Of a stretch of DNA of 64,000 nt, positions 47,532 to 58,448 are shown one piece after another. The DNA lies in NCBI GenBank assembly GCA_026394015.1, contig JAPKZA010000244.1:32886-96885 (forward strand), read 5' to 3'. This DNA is from Acidobacteriota bacterium. Its GTDB lineage: Bacteria; Acidobacteriota; Terriglobia; Bryobacterales; Bryobacteraceae. Position 1 is the stretch's first letter. Each line of letters opens with the position of its first letter. Under the pieces are notes generated by a model, which was not told the DNA's origin, did no database searches, and was given only the letters and a program-made list of their open reading frames with translations. Both the position numbers and the translations under genes were made by a program.

Positions 47532-48847
47532 ATCCCCAGCAACCGCAACCGCTTGTGCAAACTCGTCCGCTCCAAACCCAGCGTTCGCGCGGCCGCCGAG
47601 ATATTCCAACTCGCCCCCTCCAGCGCCCGTAGAATCGTCTCCCGCTCCGCCGAATGCCGCGCCTGGTCCAGCGAATTCGGCGGCCCGTCCGCCTTCCGCA
47701 GCCGCAACTCCAACGGAGCCGACTCGGCCGTCATCACCTCTCCCGCCGTCAAAATAGCCATCCGTTCCACCAGATTCTTCAACTCCCGCACGTTCCCCGG
47801 CCAACCGTAAGCCGCCAGCAAAGCCAGCGTCTCCGGCGCAAAACTCTTCGGCCGCAAATTGTTCCGCGCACAAAAACCAGCCAAAAAGTGATGCGCCAAC
47901 GGTGCCACGTCCTGCGGATGCTCCCGCAACGCCGGCACCCGCAGCGGCATCACCGCCAACCGATAGTACAAATCCTCCCGAAACCGCCCCTCCCGCACCT
48001 CCACCGTCAAGTCCTTATTCGTCGCCGCCACCACCCGCACCGTCACCCGAATCGGCGTCTCACTCCCCAACCGGTGAAACTCGCCCTCCTGCAACACCCG
48101 CAGCAACTTCGCCTGCGCCGGCTGTGCCAAGTCCCCCACCTCGTCCAAAAACAACGTCCCCTGATGCGCCAGCTCAAACTTCCCCTTCCGCTGCGTCGCC
48201 GCCCCCGTAAACGCCCCCTTCTCGTGCCCGAAAATCTCGCTCTCCAAAATCTCCGCCGGAATCGCCGCGCAATTCACTTTGATAAAAGGGCCATCCTTCA
48301 CCGCGCTGTTCTCATGCACATGCGCCGCCAGCAACTCCTTCCCCGTCCCGCTCTCGCCCAAAAACAGCACCCGCGCATCCGTCCGCGCCGCCAACGTCGC
48401 CTGGTCCACCACCTGCTTCCACGCCGAACTCCCCCCGATCATCCGCGGAGCCTCCGCTACCAACCGCTGCCGCAGCTCTTTGTTTTCCGCCTTCAGCCGA
48501 TCCGCCTCCAGCGCATTCTTAATCGCTACCAACACCCGGTCCCGACTCAGCGGCTTCTCCAGAAAATCAAACGCCCCCGCGTGGATCGCCTCCACCGCAT
48601 CCGCAATCGTCCCGTGCCCCGAAATCATCACCGCCGGCTTCCCCCCCAACTGCTTCAACATCTCGATCCCCGATCCGTCCGGCAACCGCACGTCCAGCAG
48701 AAACAGATCCGGCGAGTCCTGAAACAAACCCGCCCGCAGGTCGCCAATCGAGGGGAACACCCGAATCGTGTGGCCCTCCCGCTCCAGAATCAGCCGCAGG
48801 CTCAGCCCAATATTCGGCTCATCATCAAGGATCCAAATCTTAGCCAT
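47522..48847 (-). CDS. Sigma-54-dependent response regulator (NtrC family)
   Basis: Receiver domain, GESGTGKELLAAHVHENS, GAFTGAATQRKGKFELAHQGTLFLDEVGDL, C-terminal Fis HTH. Confidence 0.96.
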   Translation of the reverse strand: MAKIWILDDEPNIGLSLRLILEREGHTIRVFPSIGDLRAGLFQDSPDLFLLDVRLPDGSGIEMLKQLGGKPAVMISGHGTIADAVEAIHAGAFDFLEKPLSRDRVLVAIKNALEADRLKAENKELRQRLVAEAPRMIGGSSAWKQVVDQATLAARTDARVLFLGESGTGKELLAAHVHENSAVKDGPFIKVNCAAIPAEILESEIFGHEKGAFTGAATQRKGKFELAHQGTLFLDEVGDLAQPAQAKLLRVLQEGEFHRLGSETPIRVTVRVVAATNKDLTVEVREGRFREDLYYRLAVMPLRVPALREHPQDVAPLAHHFLAGFCARNNLRPKSFAPETLALLAAYGWPGNVRELKNLVERMAILTAGEVMTAESAPLELRLRKADGPPNSLDQARHSAERETILRALEGASWNISAAARTLGLERTSLHKRLRLLGIQR

Positions 48848-50170
48848 GTTCCACCGGAGCTAGCGGCAGCAACACGCGAAACGCCGCCCCGCCCAACTCT
48901 CCCTCGTAGTGTTCAATCGTCCCCCCACTCAACAAGGCCCCCCGATGCGCAATCGATAGCCCCAGCCCCATCCCACCCTTCTTGAAGCTAATCGTCGGCG
49001 CAAACAGGCTATCTTTGGCCAACTGCGACAGCCCCGGACCGTTGTCCTCAATCGCAATCGCCACCCGGTCTTTCTCAACGTACGTCCGCCCCCGCACCCG
49101 CCCTCCCTGCCCCGCAGCCTGCGCGGCGTTCTCCAACAGATTCGTCAACACGCCCTTCAATAAATCCGGATCCGCATTCGCCCGCACCGGCCCCGCCGAT
49201 AGCGCCAAATCGTAGGTCGTCTCCGGATGCCCCGGCTGCAAAAACGCCACGCGTTCTTCGAGCAGCGTGTTCAGGTCCAGCGGCTGCCGGTGTTCGCTCG
49301 GCTCCGCCGCAAAATCACCAAACGATCGCACCCGCCGTTCCAGCGTCGCCACCTCGTCGCTCACAATCTGCGCCGCTTGCTGCAAAAAACCCGGGTCATG
49401 CCGGTCCGCCAGCTCGTCCATAATCAACCGAATCGGCGTCAACGAATTCTTCACCTCATGCGCCATCTTCCGGGCCAAACTCTGCCAACTCGCCACGCGG
49501 GCCAGGTGCACCAGCTTGTCCCGGTTCTCTTCCAGTTGCGCGGCCGTGCGGTTAAAGGCCGCCACCGTCGCTCCGCCAGCCCCGCCTGCAACTCCCGCAT
49601 CGGCCGCGTGATCTGAATCGCCATCCAAATTAGCACCGCGAGCGAAGCCAAAAACACCCCCGCCGCCGCCAACAAGAGCGTCAAAACGAACCCACGCCGC
49701 AAATCAAACAGACGCGCCCTCTCCACCGTCTCCCGCGCCTGCGTATACTGCCGCTGCAGCAGCGTCATTCCCGGCCCGCCCACCTTCCGCGCGTAGGCCC
49801 AAACGTCGCCATTCGGCCGTCGCACCAGATAATTCAGCCGGTCCCCCGTCTCCCCCGAAAGGAAAAACCGCTCCGGCTCCCCACTCGCCGCAAACGAACC
49901 GATCTGCGCCGGCCAACCCTTACTTTCCGCCGCAGAAAACCGCTGCGGGGCCAATTTACCGTCCGCCGCGTCATCCTTCACGGACTCCCGCGCCCGCTGG
50001 TACATCTCCCGACCCGTCGACTCCAGCGACTTCGAAAGGCTGTCGAGCTCATCGGTCGAAGCGTAGGTCAACGAAGTCTCCAGCAACCGGATCGTCACCC
50101 ACAACATCGCACCCAACGGAGCCAGCGTCGCCAGCAGGAAAACCGCGATCAGTTTCGTGCGCAAACTCAC
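48840..50170 (-). pseudogene. Sensor histidine kinase (NtrY-like) split in its HAMP region
   Basis: 50170..~49560 encodes TM/sensor/TM/ITRPMRELQAGLAE; the kinase half (FNRTAAQLEENRDKLVHLARVASWQSLARKMAHEVKNSLTPI...IEDNGPGL...KGGMGLGLSI) is in another frame (ORF 48840..49628). Confidence 0.8.
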
Positions 50171-50180
50171 AGTGTCCAGC

Positions 50181-50750
50181 CTAGCGCCTCAGGTCCGTCA
50201 AACGAAACGGGCCTTTTTCGAGGCCCCATCGACTGTCCACCCCGCGCTGCGGCCGTCCGAACCACTCGATCAATCGCGCCAGCGTCACCCCCGGATCCAT
50301 CGCCAACCCCGCCGACTCCTTCGGGTCGTCCGCCCGCAAATCCATCCGCAGCCACAACGGCTTGTCCTCAGCCACCCCGCTTACCGAAAGCGCCGCCTGG
50401 TCGACCACCCATCGCTCCGCCGCATCCCGGCTCAAATTCGTCGCCTGCGCCTTCGCCCCGGCCAATCCCGTAATCGCAAACTTCTCTTCCCACAAATCAA
50501 AACTCACCACGTAGCGATCCACGCTCCGCCGAATCAACGTTGTAAATCGATCCGCCGACAACGAAAGCTGCAGCGAAAACACCAAAGCGACCCCGCTATG
50601 GAGCCGCTCAAGAGACTTGCCGTCGAGAAAATGAAGATACGGCACCTGGATCCGCAACGTCTGGTCGTCCCACCGCACGCGCAACAACTCCGGCGCCATC
50701 GCACGGGCAATTGGGGCGGCGGTTTGAACAAGCAGCATGCGGCGAGTCAT
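50181..50750 (-). CDS. Hypothetical secreted protein, possibly DUF4390-like
   Basis: MTRRMLLVQTAAPIARAMAPELLRVRWDDQTLRIQVPYLHFLDGKSLERLHSGVALVFSLQLSL; adjacent to the sensor kinase. Start at 50750. Confidence 0.6.
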   Translation of the reverse strand: MTRRMLLVQTAAPIARAMAPELLRVRWDDQTLRIQVPYLHFLDGKSLERLHSGVALVFSLQLSLSADRFTTLIRRSVDRYVVSFDLWEEKFAITGLAGAKAQATNLSRDAAERWVVDQAALSVSGVAEDKPLWLRMDLRADDPKESAGLAMDPGVTLARLIEWFGRPQRGVDSRWGLEKGPFRLTDLRR

Positions 50751-52021
50751 CAAAAATAGGCTCCCGTTATGAAAACGGGCTCCACCGTTCCCGAGCGAAA
50801 AGGAACAGCGACGTAAAAATAAAATCCGTCCTTGGTGCGGACCCCAAGGCCTGAAGAGTTTCGGACGGCTCCCCGCGCGTTTTGGTTCCAAACAGATCCA
50901 GAATCCAAAAACGCCGCCAGCATTAACTTACGCCGCAGCCGAGTGCCGTACTCGACCGTGCTCGCCACCGCCCGCGTCGCACCCAATGGCGCCAATTCAA
51001 ACTTGCTCCACCCCCGCAAAGTCGTCGAGTTGCCATACGCAAACCGGTCATATAAGGGAGCCTCGCCGCTCAACCCGCCGCCCTGCACCGCCAGGCGCAC
51101 ATCGTGGCGACCGCGGCTCCAGTCCAGCCCGGCCCGAACCTCTTGCCGGGTAAAACGATAGTCCGAGGCGAGCCCCGCCAAGCCAGCGCGCAGCGCATAT
51201 TCAGCATGGACGATCGACTCACCCGTAGATTCCTCACCCCACACACGCTGATATCGCAGAGTATTTACCAGCGCGTGCGAGGCTTCGCGGTTCACTCCTG
51301 GGGACGGAGTTGCGAACCGTTGGAGACGAAGGCCGACGGAGATCGTAACTTCCTCACGATCAGCACCTCGCCAAGGCGTAAAAATCACATCCGGTTGGTA
51401 AATCTGGTAGCCCCGGTACGGCTCGGCCACCCTCGCCAGCGTGTTGGCATGAAACTGCGAACGCAACGATTGAAAGTGAAAGCCCGGCCGAACCCGACCT
51501 TCGAGGAACGTCTTGCCGTACCCGGCCTTGACCCCGGTAAACCGCTCCATCAACTGGTCCCCGTCGGATACAAACCCCACGTACCCCCCTTTCACCCCCG
51601 CCCGCACATCCCCCGTCCAACCTTGCCGACTGTGATAAACCAAGCGCGACGGCGAACCGATCACATCAATCCGCCGCCCGGAGACTTCCAGCACCACCCG
51701 AATCTGTTCCGAAGAAGAACCCCGCAACAAACGCGGTGCCACCAGCCGAACTTTCAACTCTTCCCGAATCCGCCCCGCCAACTGTGCAAACGCCTCCGGA
51801 GAAAACTTCTGGCCCACCCGCTCCTGCAACTCTTTCCGCAACCTCGTCGACAGCTTGCTCTCCGGCACCCCGGAAAGGTCGATCCGCTCGACCGTATAGC
51901 GGGAGTTCACGTTCGTATCGTCCGGCACATTCCACGAAAACGCGCTGGCCGTAAAGATCCCGAACGTGAGCCCGGCCAGGAATACGAGACCGAACAAGCT
52001 GCGATAGGCGGTGCCACTCAT
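50750..52021 (-). CDS. Omp85/BamA-TamA-like outer membrane protein
   Basis: POTRA-like N-terminus, then barrel strands with SGEAPLYDRFAYGNSTTLRGWSKFELAPLGATRAVASTVEYGTRL (RGW motif region). Confidence 0.75.
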   Translation of the reverse strand: MSGTAYRSLFGLVFLAGLTFGIFTASAFSWNVPDDTNVNSRYTVERIDLSGVPESKLSTRLRKELQERVGQKFSPEAFAQLAGRIREELKVRLVAPRLLRGSSSEQIRVVLEVSGRRIDVIGSPSRLVYHSRQGWTGDVRAGVKGGYVGFVSDGDQLMERFTGVKAGYGKTFLEGRVRPGFHFQSLRSQFHANTLARVAEPYRGYQIYQPDVIFTPWRGADREEVTISVGLRLQRFATPSPGVNREASHALVNTLRYQRVWGEESTGESIVHAEYALRAGLAGLASDYRFTRQEVRAGLDWSRGRHDVRLAVQGGGLSGEAPLYDRFAYGNSTTLRGWSKFELAPLGATRAVASTVEYGTRLRRKLMLAAFLDSGSVWNQNARGAVRNSSGLGVRTKDGFYFYVAVPFRSGTVEPVFITGAYF

Positions 52022-52099
52022 GCCTCTGTTTCTGCATGTAACGAACCAATCGATAAACCACTGATTCCAAGGACACGCCAGAAGCCAAACCGGGCCAAT

Positions 52100-52408
52100 C
52101 TAGGACGCCTGTGACCCTAAAAGCACACTTTTTCGCCGCACACCTTGGTACATATGGAGAATCTCCACCGTCCCAGCCGACCGGTTCAGTCGATAAAAAA
52201 TCGCATAGGGGGAGTGATAGAGCTTATAGACGTTCGACCGCTTCGCCATCGGCGTCCCAATAATCGGCATCCCCGCCAGGCACCGTATGTGGGCCAACAA
52301 CGACGCGCCCACCATCTCCGCCAACTCCGGCGATTCAGCCGCAAAGTACTCTACAATTTGGTTGAAGTCGCCGATCCCTTTGTCCGAGAAGAATATTTTG
52401 AAATCCAA
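52100..52408 (-). CDS. RelE/ParE-family toxin
   Basis: MDFKIFFSDKGIGDFNQIVEYFAAESPELAEMVGASLLAHIRCLAGMPIIG...VYKLYHSPYAIFYRLNRSAGTVEILHMYQGVRRK. TTG start. Confidence 0.85.
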   Translation of the reverse strand: MDFKIFFSDKGIGDFNQIVEYFAAESPELAEMVGASLLAHIRCLAGMPIIGTPMAKRSNVYKLYHSPYAIFYRLNRSAGTVEILHMYQGVRRKSVLLGSQAS

Positions 52409-52548
52409 AGCGGTACCATCGCCTCAACCTCCGCCAGCGGCGACACGAGTCCACTTTCACAATCCTGCCATCCGGCATCAATAGAAAGAAGGACTTGGGG
52501 CGAGTCATGACTCCACTCCGGCAGCGTCGACGTATTTTCGGCGGACAT
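52351..52548 (-). CDS. Putative cognate antitoxin, overlapping the toxin
   Basis: SIDAGWQDCESGLVSPLAEVEAMVPLWISK resembles short addiction-module antitoxins; directly upstream of the ParE-like ORF. Confidence 0.6.
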   Translation of the reverse strand: MSAENTSTLPEWSHDSPQVLLSIDAGWQDCESGLVSPLAEVEAMVPLWISKYSSRTKGSATSTKL

Positions 52549-52645
52549 TACGGCTCCTTGAAAGCCTTATCGGATGACGAACCAAAGTGTGTGAGGAATC
52601 TTGCAACAAGTGCCCGTGGCCGGAATCACATATAATGAGAACGCA

Positions 52646-53338
52646 ATGAGTGCTACGGCAAGTGGTTTGGCGCGAGTCTCGCGCTTCTACGAAGCCCCCG
52701 TGGGTAAGAAAGTTGTCATGGCTGTAACGGGGCTGATTTTGGTTGGGTTTGTGCTCGGTCACATGGCCGGCAACTTGCAGATTTATCTGCCGGTAGGGGA
52801 AAACGGCGTCTACGCCATTGACAAATATGGAGCCTTGCTCCATGCGAGCGAAGAACTGCTCTGGGGCGTCCGCCTCGCGTTGCTCGCAAGCGTCGGCTTG
52901 CACATCTGGTCGGCCATCCAATTGGCGTCGGCGTCGAACGCCGCCCGCCCGGTCCGCTACGTGAAGCAAAGCCCGCTCAAGAGCACCTACGCCTCCCGTA
53001 CCATGTACTGGAGCGGACCCATCATCGGGTTCTTCATCGTCTATCACCTTTTGCACTTCACCACCGGCACCGTGCATCCGGATTACAAGTACCTCAGCGT
53101 GCATGACAATGTCGTCAAGGGCTTCTCCGTCTGGTACGTCTCAGCCTTCTACATCGTGGCGATGGCCATGCTCTGCATGCATCTCTACCACGGCGTCTGG
53201 AGCATGTTCCAATCGCTCGGGTTCAACCACCCGCGCTACACCCCGCGCCTGCAATTCGGCGCGAAAGCTTTCGCATTCCTTATCGCCGCGGGGAACATCT
53301 CGATTCCTCTCGCGATTCTCTCTGGATTGGTTAAATAA
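52646..53338 (+). CDS. sdhC: Succinate dehydrogenase cytochrome b subunit
   Basis: FYEAPVGKKVVMAVTGLILVGFVLGHMAGNLQIYL; conserved His in TM helices; followed by sdhA and sdhB. Confidence 0.92.
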   Translation: MSATASGLARVSRFYEAPVGKKVVMAVTGLILVGFVLGHMAGNLQIYLPVGENGVYAIDKYGALLHASEELLWGVRLALLASVGLHIWSAIQLASASNAARPVRYVKQSPLKSTYASRTMYWSGPIIGFFIVYHLLHFTTGTVHPDYKYLSVHDNVVKGFSVWYVSAFYIVAMAMLCMHLYHGVWSMFQSLGFNHPRYTPRLQFGAKAFAFLIAAGNISIPLAILSGLVK

Positions 53339-53341
53339 TCT

Positions 53342-55255
53342 ATGGAACTCGATCCTCGGATCCCCGCCGGACCTATCGAACAGCGGTGGGATAACTGCAA
53401 ATTCGATATGAAGCTGGTCAACCCAGCCAACAAGCGCAAGTACCACGTCATCGTGGTCGGCACTGGACTCGCCGGCGGCGCCGCCGCCGCCAGTCTCGCC
53501 GAACTCGGCTACAACGTGAAGTGCTCCTGCTTCCAGGATTCCCCCCGCCGGGCTCACTCGATTGCCGCGCAAGGCGGAATCAACGCCGCGAAAAACTACC
53601 AAAACGACGGCGACTCCATCTATCGGCTCTTCTACGACACGGTCAAAGGCGGCGACTTCCGCGCCCGCGAATCGAACGTCTATCGCCTCGCCCAGATCTC
53701 GGTCAACATCATTGACCAAGCCGTCGCCCAGGGCGTCCCCTTCGCTCGCGAATACGGCGGAACCCTCGCCAACCGCTCCTTTGGCGGTGCCCAGGTCTCC
53801 CGAACGTTCTACGCCCGGGGCCAGACGGGCCAGCAGCTACTCCTCGGTGCCTACCAGTCGCTCGAACGCCAGATCTCTCTCGGCAAAGTCGACATGCACA
53901 CCCGCACCGAGATGCTCGACCTCATCGTTATCGATGGGCGCGCCCGCGGCATCGTCACCCGGAACCTCCTCACCGGCGCGACCGAAGTCCACATTGCGGA
54001 CGCGGTTATAGTTGGTACCGGCGGCTACGGCAACGTATTCTACCTCTCGACCAACGCCAAGGGCTCCAACACCACCGCCATCTGGCGCGCCCACAAACGC
54101 GGCGCCCTCTTTGCCAACCCCTGCTTCACCCAAATCCACCCCACCTGCATCCCCGTCAGCGGCGATTACCAATCGAAGCTCACTCTGATGTCGGAATCGC
54201 TCCGCAACGACGGTCGCATCTGGGTTCCGAAGAAGGTTGGCGACACCCGTTCGCCCCAATCCATTCCCGAAGACGAGCGCGACTACTACCTCGAACGCGC
54301 CTACCCCAGCTTCGGCAACCTCGTCCCCCGCGACGTCGCCAGCCGCGCCGCCAAGCGCATGTGTGACGAAGGACGCGGCGTCGGCCCCACCGGCCTCGGC
54401 GTCTATCTCGATTTCAGCGAGTCCATCAAGCGCCTCGGCAAAGCCGCCGTCGCCGAACGCTACGGCAACCTGTTCGAGATGTACGAACGCATCGCCGGCG
54501 AAAACCCCTACGAAGTGCCGATGCGCATCTACCCTGCCATCCACTACACCATGGGCGGCCTCTGGGTCGACTACCAACTCCAGTCCACCATCCCCGGCCT
54601 CTTCGTCCTCGGCGAAGCCAACTTCTCCGACCACGGAGCCAACCGCCTCGGAGCCAGCGCCCTCATGCAGGGCCTCGCCGACGGCTACTTCGTCATCCCG
54701 TACACCATCGGCAACTACCTCGCCTCCACCAAACTGGAGAAGGTATCGGCCGACCATCCCGCCGCCCTCGCCGCCAAAACCGAAGTCACCGAGCGGGTCA
54801 AAAAGCTGCTGTCCATCAAGGGCAAACGCACCGTTGATAGCTTCCACCGCGAACTCGGCAAAATCATTTGGGACTACTGCGGCATGGCCCGGAATGAGAA
54901 AGGTCTCACCGAAGCCATCGCCAAAGTTCGTGCCCTCAAGGCCGAATTCTGGACCAACGTCAACGTCCTCGGCTCAGGCGAAGAGCTGAATCAATCGCTC
55001 GAAAAAGCCGGTCGGGTCGCTGACTTCATCGAACTCGGCGAACTGATGTGCATCGACGCACGCGACCGCAAGGAAAGCTGCGGCGGCCACTTCCGCGAAG
55101 AATACCAGACGCCGGAAGGCGAAGCCCAACGCGACGACGAAAACTACGCCTACGCCGCCGCCTGGGAGTTTGCCGGCGAAGGCAAGGACCCCGTCCTGCA
55201 CAAAGAACCATTGACGTTTGAGTACGTCCACCCGTCACAGCGGTCATACAAGTAA
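53342..55255 (+). CDS. sdhA: Succinate dehydrogenase / fumarate reductase flavoprotein subunit
   Basis: [74 protein letters not shown]. Confidence 0.96.
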   Translation: MELDPRIPAGPIEQRWDNCKFDMKLVNPANKRKYHVIVVGTGLAGGAAAASLAELGYNVKCSCFQDSPRRAHSIAAQGGINAAKNYQNDGDSIYRLFYDTVKGGDFRARESNVYRLAQISVNIIDQAVAQGVPFAREYGGTLANRSFGGAQVSRTFYARGQTGQQLLLGAYQSLERQISLGKVDMHTRTEMLDLIVIDGRARGIVTRNLLTGATEVHIADAVIVGTGGYGNVFYLSTNAKGSNTTAIWRAHKRGALFANPCFTQIHPTCIPVSGDYQSKLTLMSESLRNDGRIWVPKKVGDTRSPQSIPEDERDYYLERAYPSFGNLVPRDVASRAAKRMCDEGRGVGPTGLGVYLDFSESIKRLGKAAVAERYGNLFEMYERIAGENPYEVPMRIYPAIHYTMGGLWVDYQLQSTIPGLFVLGEANFSDHGANRLGASALMQGLADGYFVIPYTIGNYLASTKLEKVSADHPAALAAKTEVTERVKKLLSIKGKRTVDSFHRELGKIIWDYCGMARNEKGLTEAIAKVRALKAEFWTNVNVLGSGEELNQSLEKAGRVADFIELGELMCIDARDRKESCGGHFREEYQTPEGEAQRDDENYAYAAAWEFAGEGKDPVLHKEPLTFEYVHPSQRSYK

Positions 55256-55271
55256 GGGATTGAATACAGCC

Positions 55272-56054
55272 ATGAGCAGCATGAAGATGACCCTCAACGT
55301 CTGGCGGCAAAAGTCGCCCGCCGACGCCGGCCAGATGGTGAAGTACCAACTCGATAACGTCAGTGAGCATATGTCGTTTCTCGAAATGCTCGACGTGTTA
55401 AATGAGCAGTTAATCGGCAAAGGCGAGATCCCCATCTCCTTCGACCACGACTGCCGCGAAGGCATCTGCGGCTCCTGCGGCTTCGTCATCAACGGCGTCG
55501 CCCACGGCCCCCGCGGCGGTACCACCGTCTGCCAACTCCATATGCGGGAATTCAAGTCCGGTGACGAACTCTTCATCGAACCCTGGCGCGCCTCCGCCTT
55601 CCCCATCATCAAGGATCTCGTCGTCAACCGCAGTGCCTTTGATCGCATCATCCAGGCCGGCGGCTTCGTCAGCATCCCCACCGGCAGCGCCCCCGACGGC
55701 AACGCCATCCCCGTGCCGAAAAAAGAGTCCGACCGCGCCATGTCCGCCGCCACCTGCATCGGCTGTGGAGCCTGCGTCGCGGCCTGCCCCAACGCTTCGG
55801 CCTCGTTGTTCACCTCGGCCAAAATCTCCCATCTCGGTCTGCTCCCGCAAGGTCAGCCGGAACGCTATGACCGCGCCGTGAAGATGGTCAACCAAGCCAA
55901 CGAAGAAGGTTTCGGCGGCTGCACCAACATCGGCCTCTGCGAAGCCGTCTGTCCGAAGCACATCTCGCTCGAAAACATCGCCCGGATGAACCGCGATTTC
56001 ACCGTCGGCGCATGGTCGTATCGCGAGGCCACTGCGGACGGTGGCGGAGCGTAG
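55272..56054 (+). CDS. sdhB: Succinate dehydrogenase iron-sulfur subunit
   Basis: [24 protein letters not shown] (2Fe-2S), [35 protein letters not shown]. Confidence 0.96.
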   Translation: MSSMKMTLNVWRQKSPADAGQMVKYQLDNVSEHMSFLEMLDVLNEQLIGKGEIPISFDHDCREGICGSCGFVINGVAHGPRGGTTVCQLHMREFKSGDELFIEPWRASAFPIIKDLVVNRSAFDRIIQAGGFVSIPTGSAPDGNAIPVPKKESDRAMSAATCIGCGACVAACPNASASLFTSAKISHLGLLPQGQPERYDRAVKMVNQANEEGFGGCTNIGLCEAVCPKHISLENIARMNRDFTVGAWSYREATADGGGA

Positions 56055-56060
56055 AATGAA

Positions 56061-58442
56061 GTGGTGCGATTAACCTTTGTTCTACTATTTGGAGTCGGGC
56101 TCTATGCAGCGGACTACACGCAAGTCGAGCCCATCTTCAAATCCAAGTGTTACTCCTGCCATGGCCCATCGAAACAGCTAAGCGGCCTCCGTCTCGATGA
56201 CGCCCAAGCGGCCCTCCAAGGCGGCTACAGCGGCAAAGTAATCGTTCCCGGCCAAAGCACAACCAGCAGCTTATGGCTCCGCGTCGCCGGCAAGCCCGGC
56301 CCTACCGCTATGCCGATGGGGTCCAAGGGACTCTCCCCCGACGAAGCGGCCCTCATCGCCTCCTGGATCGACAGCGGAGCCACCTTCCCCGCCACGCTCA
56401 AAGCCTCTGCGAAACGAACCCAATCCCGCCATTGGGCCTTCCAATCGTTCACCAAACCCTCCGGCTCGATTGACGCTTTCATCACCCAGCGCCTAGCCAA
56501 AGAGAATCTTAAGCTCTCCCCCGAAGCCGACCGCCCCACCCTCCTCCGCCGCCTCTCCTTCGACCTCATCGGCCTCCCTCCCTCCCCTGAAGAAGTCCGC
56601 GCCTTCGTCGCCGACTCCAGCCCCCAAGCCTACGCGAAGCAAGTCGACCGCCTCCTCGCCTCCCCCCACTTCGGCGAAAAATGGGCCCGCCACTGGCTCG
56701 ACCAAGCCCGTTACGCCGACTCCGATGGCTACGAAAAAGATTGGGCCCGCCCCTGGGCCTGGCGCTGGCGCGAATGGGTCATCAACTCGCTTAACCGCGA
56801 CATGCCCTTCGACCAGTTCACCCGCGAACAAATCGCCGGCGACCTCTTCCCCCAGGCCTCCACCGAACAACGCGTCGCCACCGGCTTCCATCGCAACACC
56901 CTCACCAATCGCGAAGGCGGCATCGACAACCAACAGTTCCGCTTCGAAACCATGGCCGACCGAGCCTCCACCGTCGGCTCCGTCTGGCTCGGCCTCACCG
57001 TCGGCTGCGCCCAATGCCACGACCATAAATACGACCCCACTCTGCAGAAGGATTTCTACTCCCTCTACGCCTTCTTCGATAACGCCGAGGAAGAAGACAT
57101 CGACGCCGCCCTCCCCGGCGAAAAGTCCCTCCGTACCGCCGAATACGACGCCAAACGCGAAGCCCTCATCGCCGAATACAAGGTTCGTGAACTCCAACCC
57201 GCCTGGGAAAAGAACATGCTCCAGGCCTCCGCCGAACCCGGCAAGCGCACCGACTGGGATCTCGCCTGGGACTGTCTCCTCAAGCTCACCGAAAGCGGCG
57301 ACGGCGAACGCATCATGCGCAAGCAGCCCGCCGATCGAACCGATCGCGATCGTCTTATCCTCGAAAATCACTTCATCCGGAACTACCACTTCGCTATCGG
57401 CCAACCCGAGTACAAAAAGGTGAAATTCGACGAGCTTGACAAAAAGCTCAAGGCGCTCGACGAGCAATATCCCTCCCTCACCCAAGCCTACGTCCTCGCC
57501 GAAAACGCGACCCCGCGCCAGTCCTACCTCCGCGTCCGCGGCGACTACAAATCCCTCGGCATCCCCGTCCCCGCGGACTCCCCCAGCTTCCTCCCGCCCC
57601 TCGCCCAACACACTGGCCCCACCTCCCGCCTCGACCTCGCCAACTGGCTCACCGCTTCCGAAAACCCCCTCGTCAGCCGCGTCACCGTCAACCGCATCTG
57701 GCAGGAACTCTTCGGTGCCGGCATCGTCAAAACCGCCGAAGATTTCGGCCTCATGGGCTCCCGCCCCTCCCACCCCGAACTCCTAAACTGGCTCGCCGCC
57801 GAGTTCGTCGAACGCGGCTGGAGCCGCAAAGCCATCATCCGCGAAATCGTCCTCTCCGCCACCTACCGCCAAAGTTCCCAAGCCCGTCCGGAACTCAAGG
57901 ACCTCGACCCCGAAAATCGCCTCTTAGCCCGCCAGTCCCGCCTCCGCCTCCCCGCCGAAGCTATCCGCGACGCCGCCCTCCGCGTCGCCGGCCTTCTCGA
58001 TACCAAAGTCGGCGGCCCCAGCATCAAGCCCCCCCAACCCGACGGCGTCTCCAGCCTCGGCTACTCCTCCGGCACCAAGTGGCAGGTCAGCCCCGGCACC
58101 GAACGCTACCGCCGCGGCGTCTACATCCACTATCAACGCACGACGCCCTACCCCCTCCTCTCCAACTTCGACGCCCCCCGCTCCACCACCGCCTCCTGCC
58201 GCCGCACCCGCTCCAACACGCCCCTCCAGGCCCTCAACCTCCTCAACGACCCCGTCTTCCTCGAAGCCGCCGAACGCCTCGGCCAACGGGCCAAAACCAT
58301 CGACGAGGCGTTCGAACTCGCCCTCCAACGCCTCCCCACCCCCGCTGAACGAACCCGCCTCCAGCGCTTCCTCGATGAAAACAACACGACGTTGATGGCC
58401 AGCATCCTGCTCAACCTCGACGAATTCATCACCCGGGAATAA
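56061..58442 (+). CDS. PSCyt1 + DUF1549 + DUF1553 protein with N-terminal CxxCH
   Basis: VEPIFKSKCYSCHGPSKQLSGLRLDDAQAALQGG; SFDLIGLPPSPEEVRAF; VGCAQCHDHKYDPT; TPLQALNLLNDPVFLEAAERL. Confidence 0.95.
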   Translation: MVRLTFVLLFGVGLYAADYTQVEPIFKSKCYSCHGPSKQLSGLRLDDAQAALQGGYSGKVIVPGQSTTSSLWLRVAGKPGPTAMPMGSKGLSPDEAALIASWIDSGATFPATLKASAKRTQSRHWAFQSFTKPSGSIDAFITQRLAKENLKLSPEADRPTLLRRLSFDLIGLPPSPEEVRAFVADSSPQAYAKQVDRLLASPHFGEKWARHWLDQARYADSDGYEKDWARPWAWRWREWVINSLNRDMPFDQFTREQIAGDLFPQASTEQRVATGFHRNTLTNREGGIDNQQFRFETMADRASTVGSVWLGLTVGCAQCHDHKYDPTLQKDFYSLYAFFDNAEEEDIDAALPGEKSLRTAEYDAKREALIAEYKVRELQPAWEKNMLQASAEPGKRTDWDLAWDCLLKLTESGDGERIMRKQPADRTDRDRLILENHFIRNYHFAIGQPEYKKVKFDELDKKLKALDEQYPSLTQAYVLAENATPRQSYLRVRGDYKSLGIPVPADSPSFLPPLAQHTGPTSRLDLANWLTASENPLVSRVTVNRIWQELFGAGIVKTAEDFGLMGSRPSHPELLNWLAAEFVERGWSRKAIIREIVLSATYRQSSQARPELKDLDPENRLLARQSRLRLPAEAIRDAALRVAGLLDTKVGGPSIKPPQPDGVSSLGYSSGTKWQVSPGTERYRRGVYIHYQRTTPYPLLSNFDAPRSTTASCRRTRSNTPLQALNLLNDPVFLEAAERLGQRAKTIDEAFELALQRLPTPAERTRLQRFLDENNTTLMASILLNLDEFITRE

Positions 58443-58448
58443 CCAACC

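Noticed and set aside
47654-48985. 443-aa plus-strand ORF antisense to the NtrC-family regulator
   Set aside because: Arg/Pro/His-rich shadow ORF; the sense gene is well supported.
56493-57773. 426-aa minus-strand ORF antisense to the PSCyt1/DUF1549 gene
   Set aside because: Shadow ORF with Gly/Val/Glu-rich composition and no domain signature.
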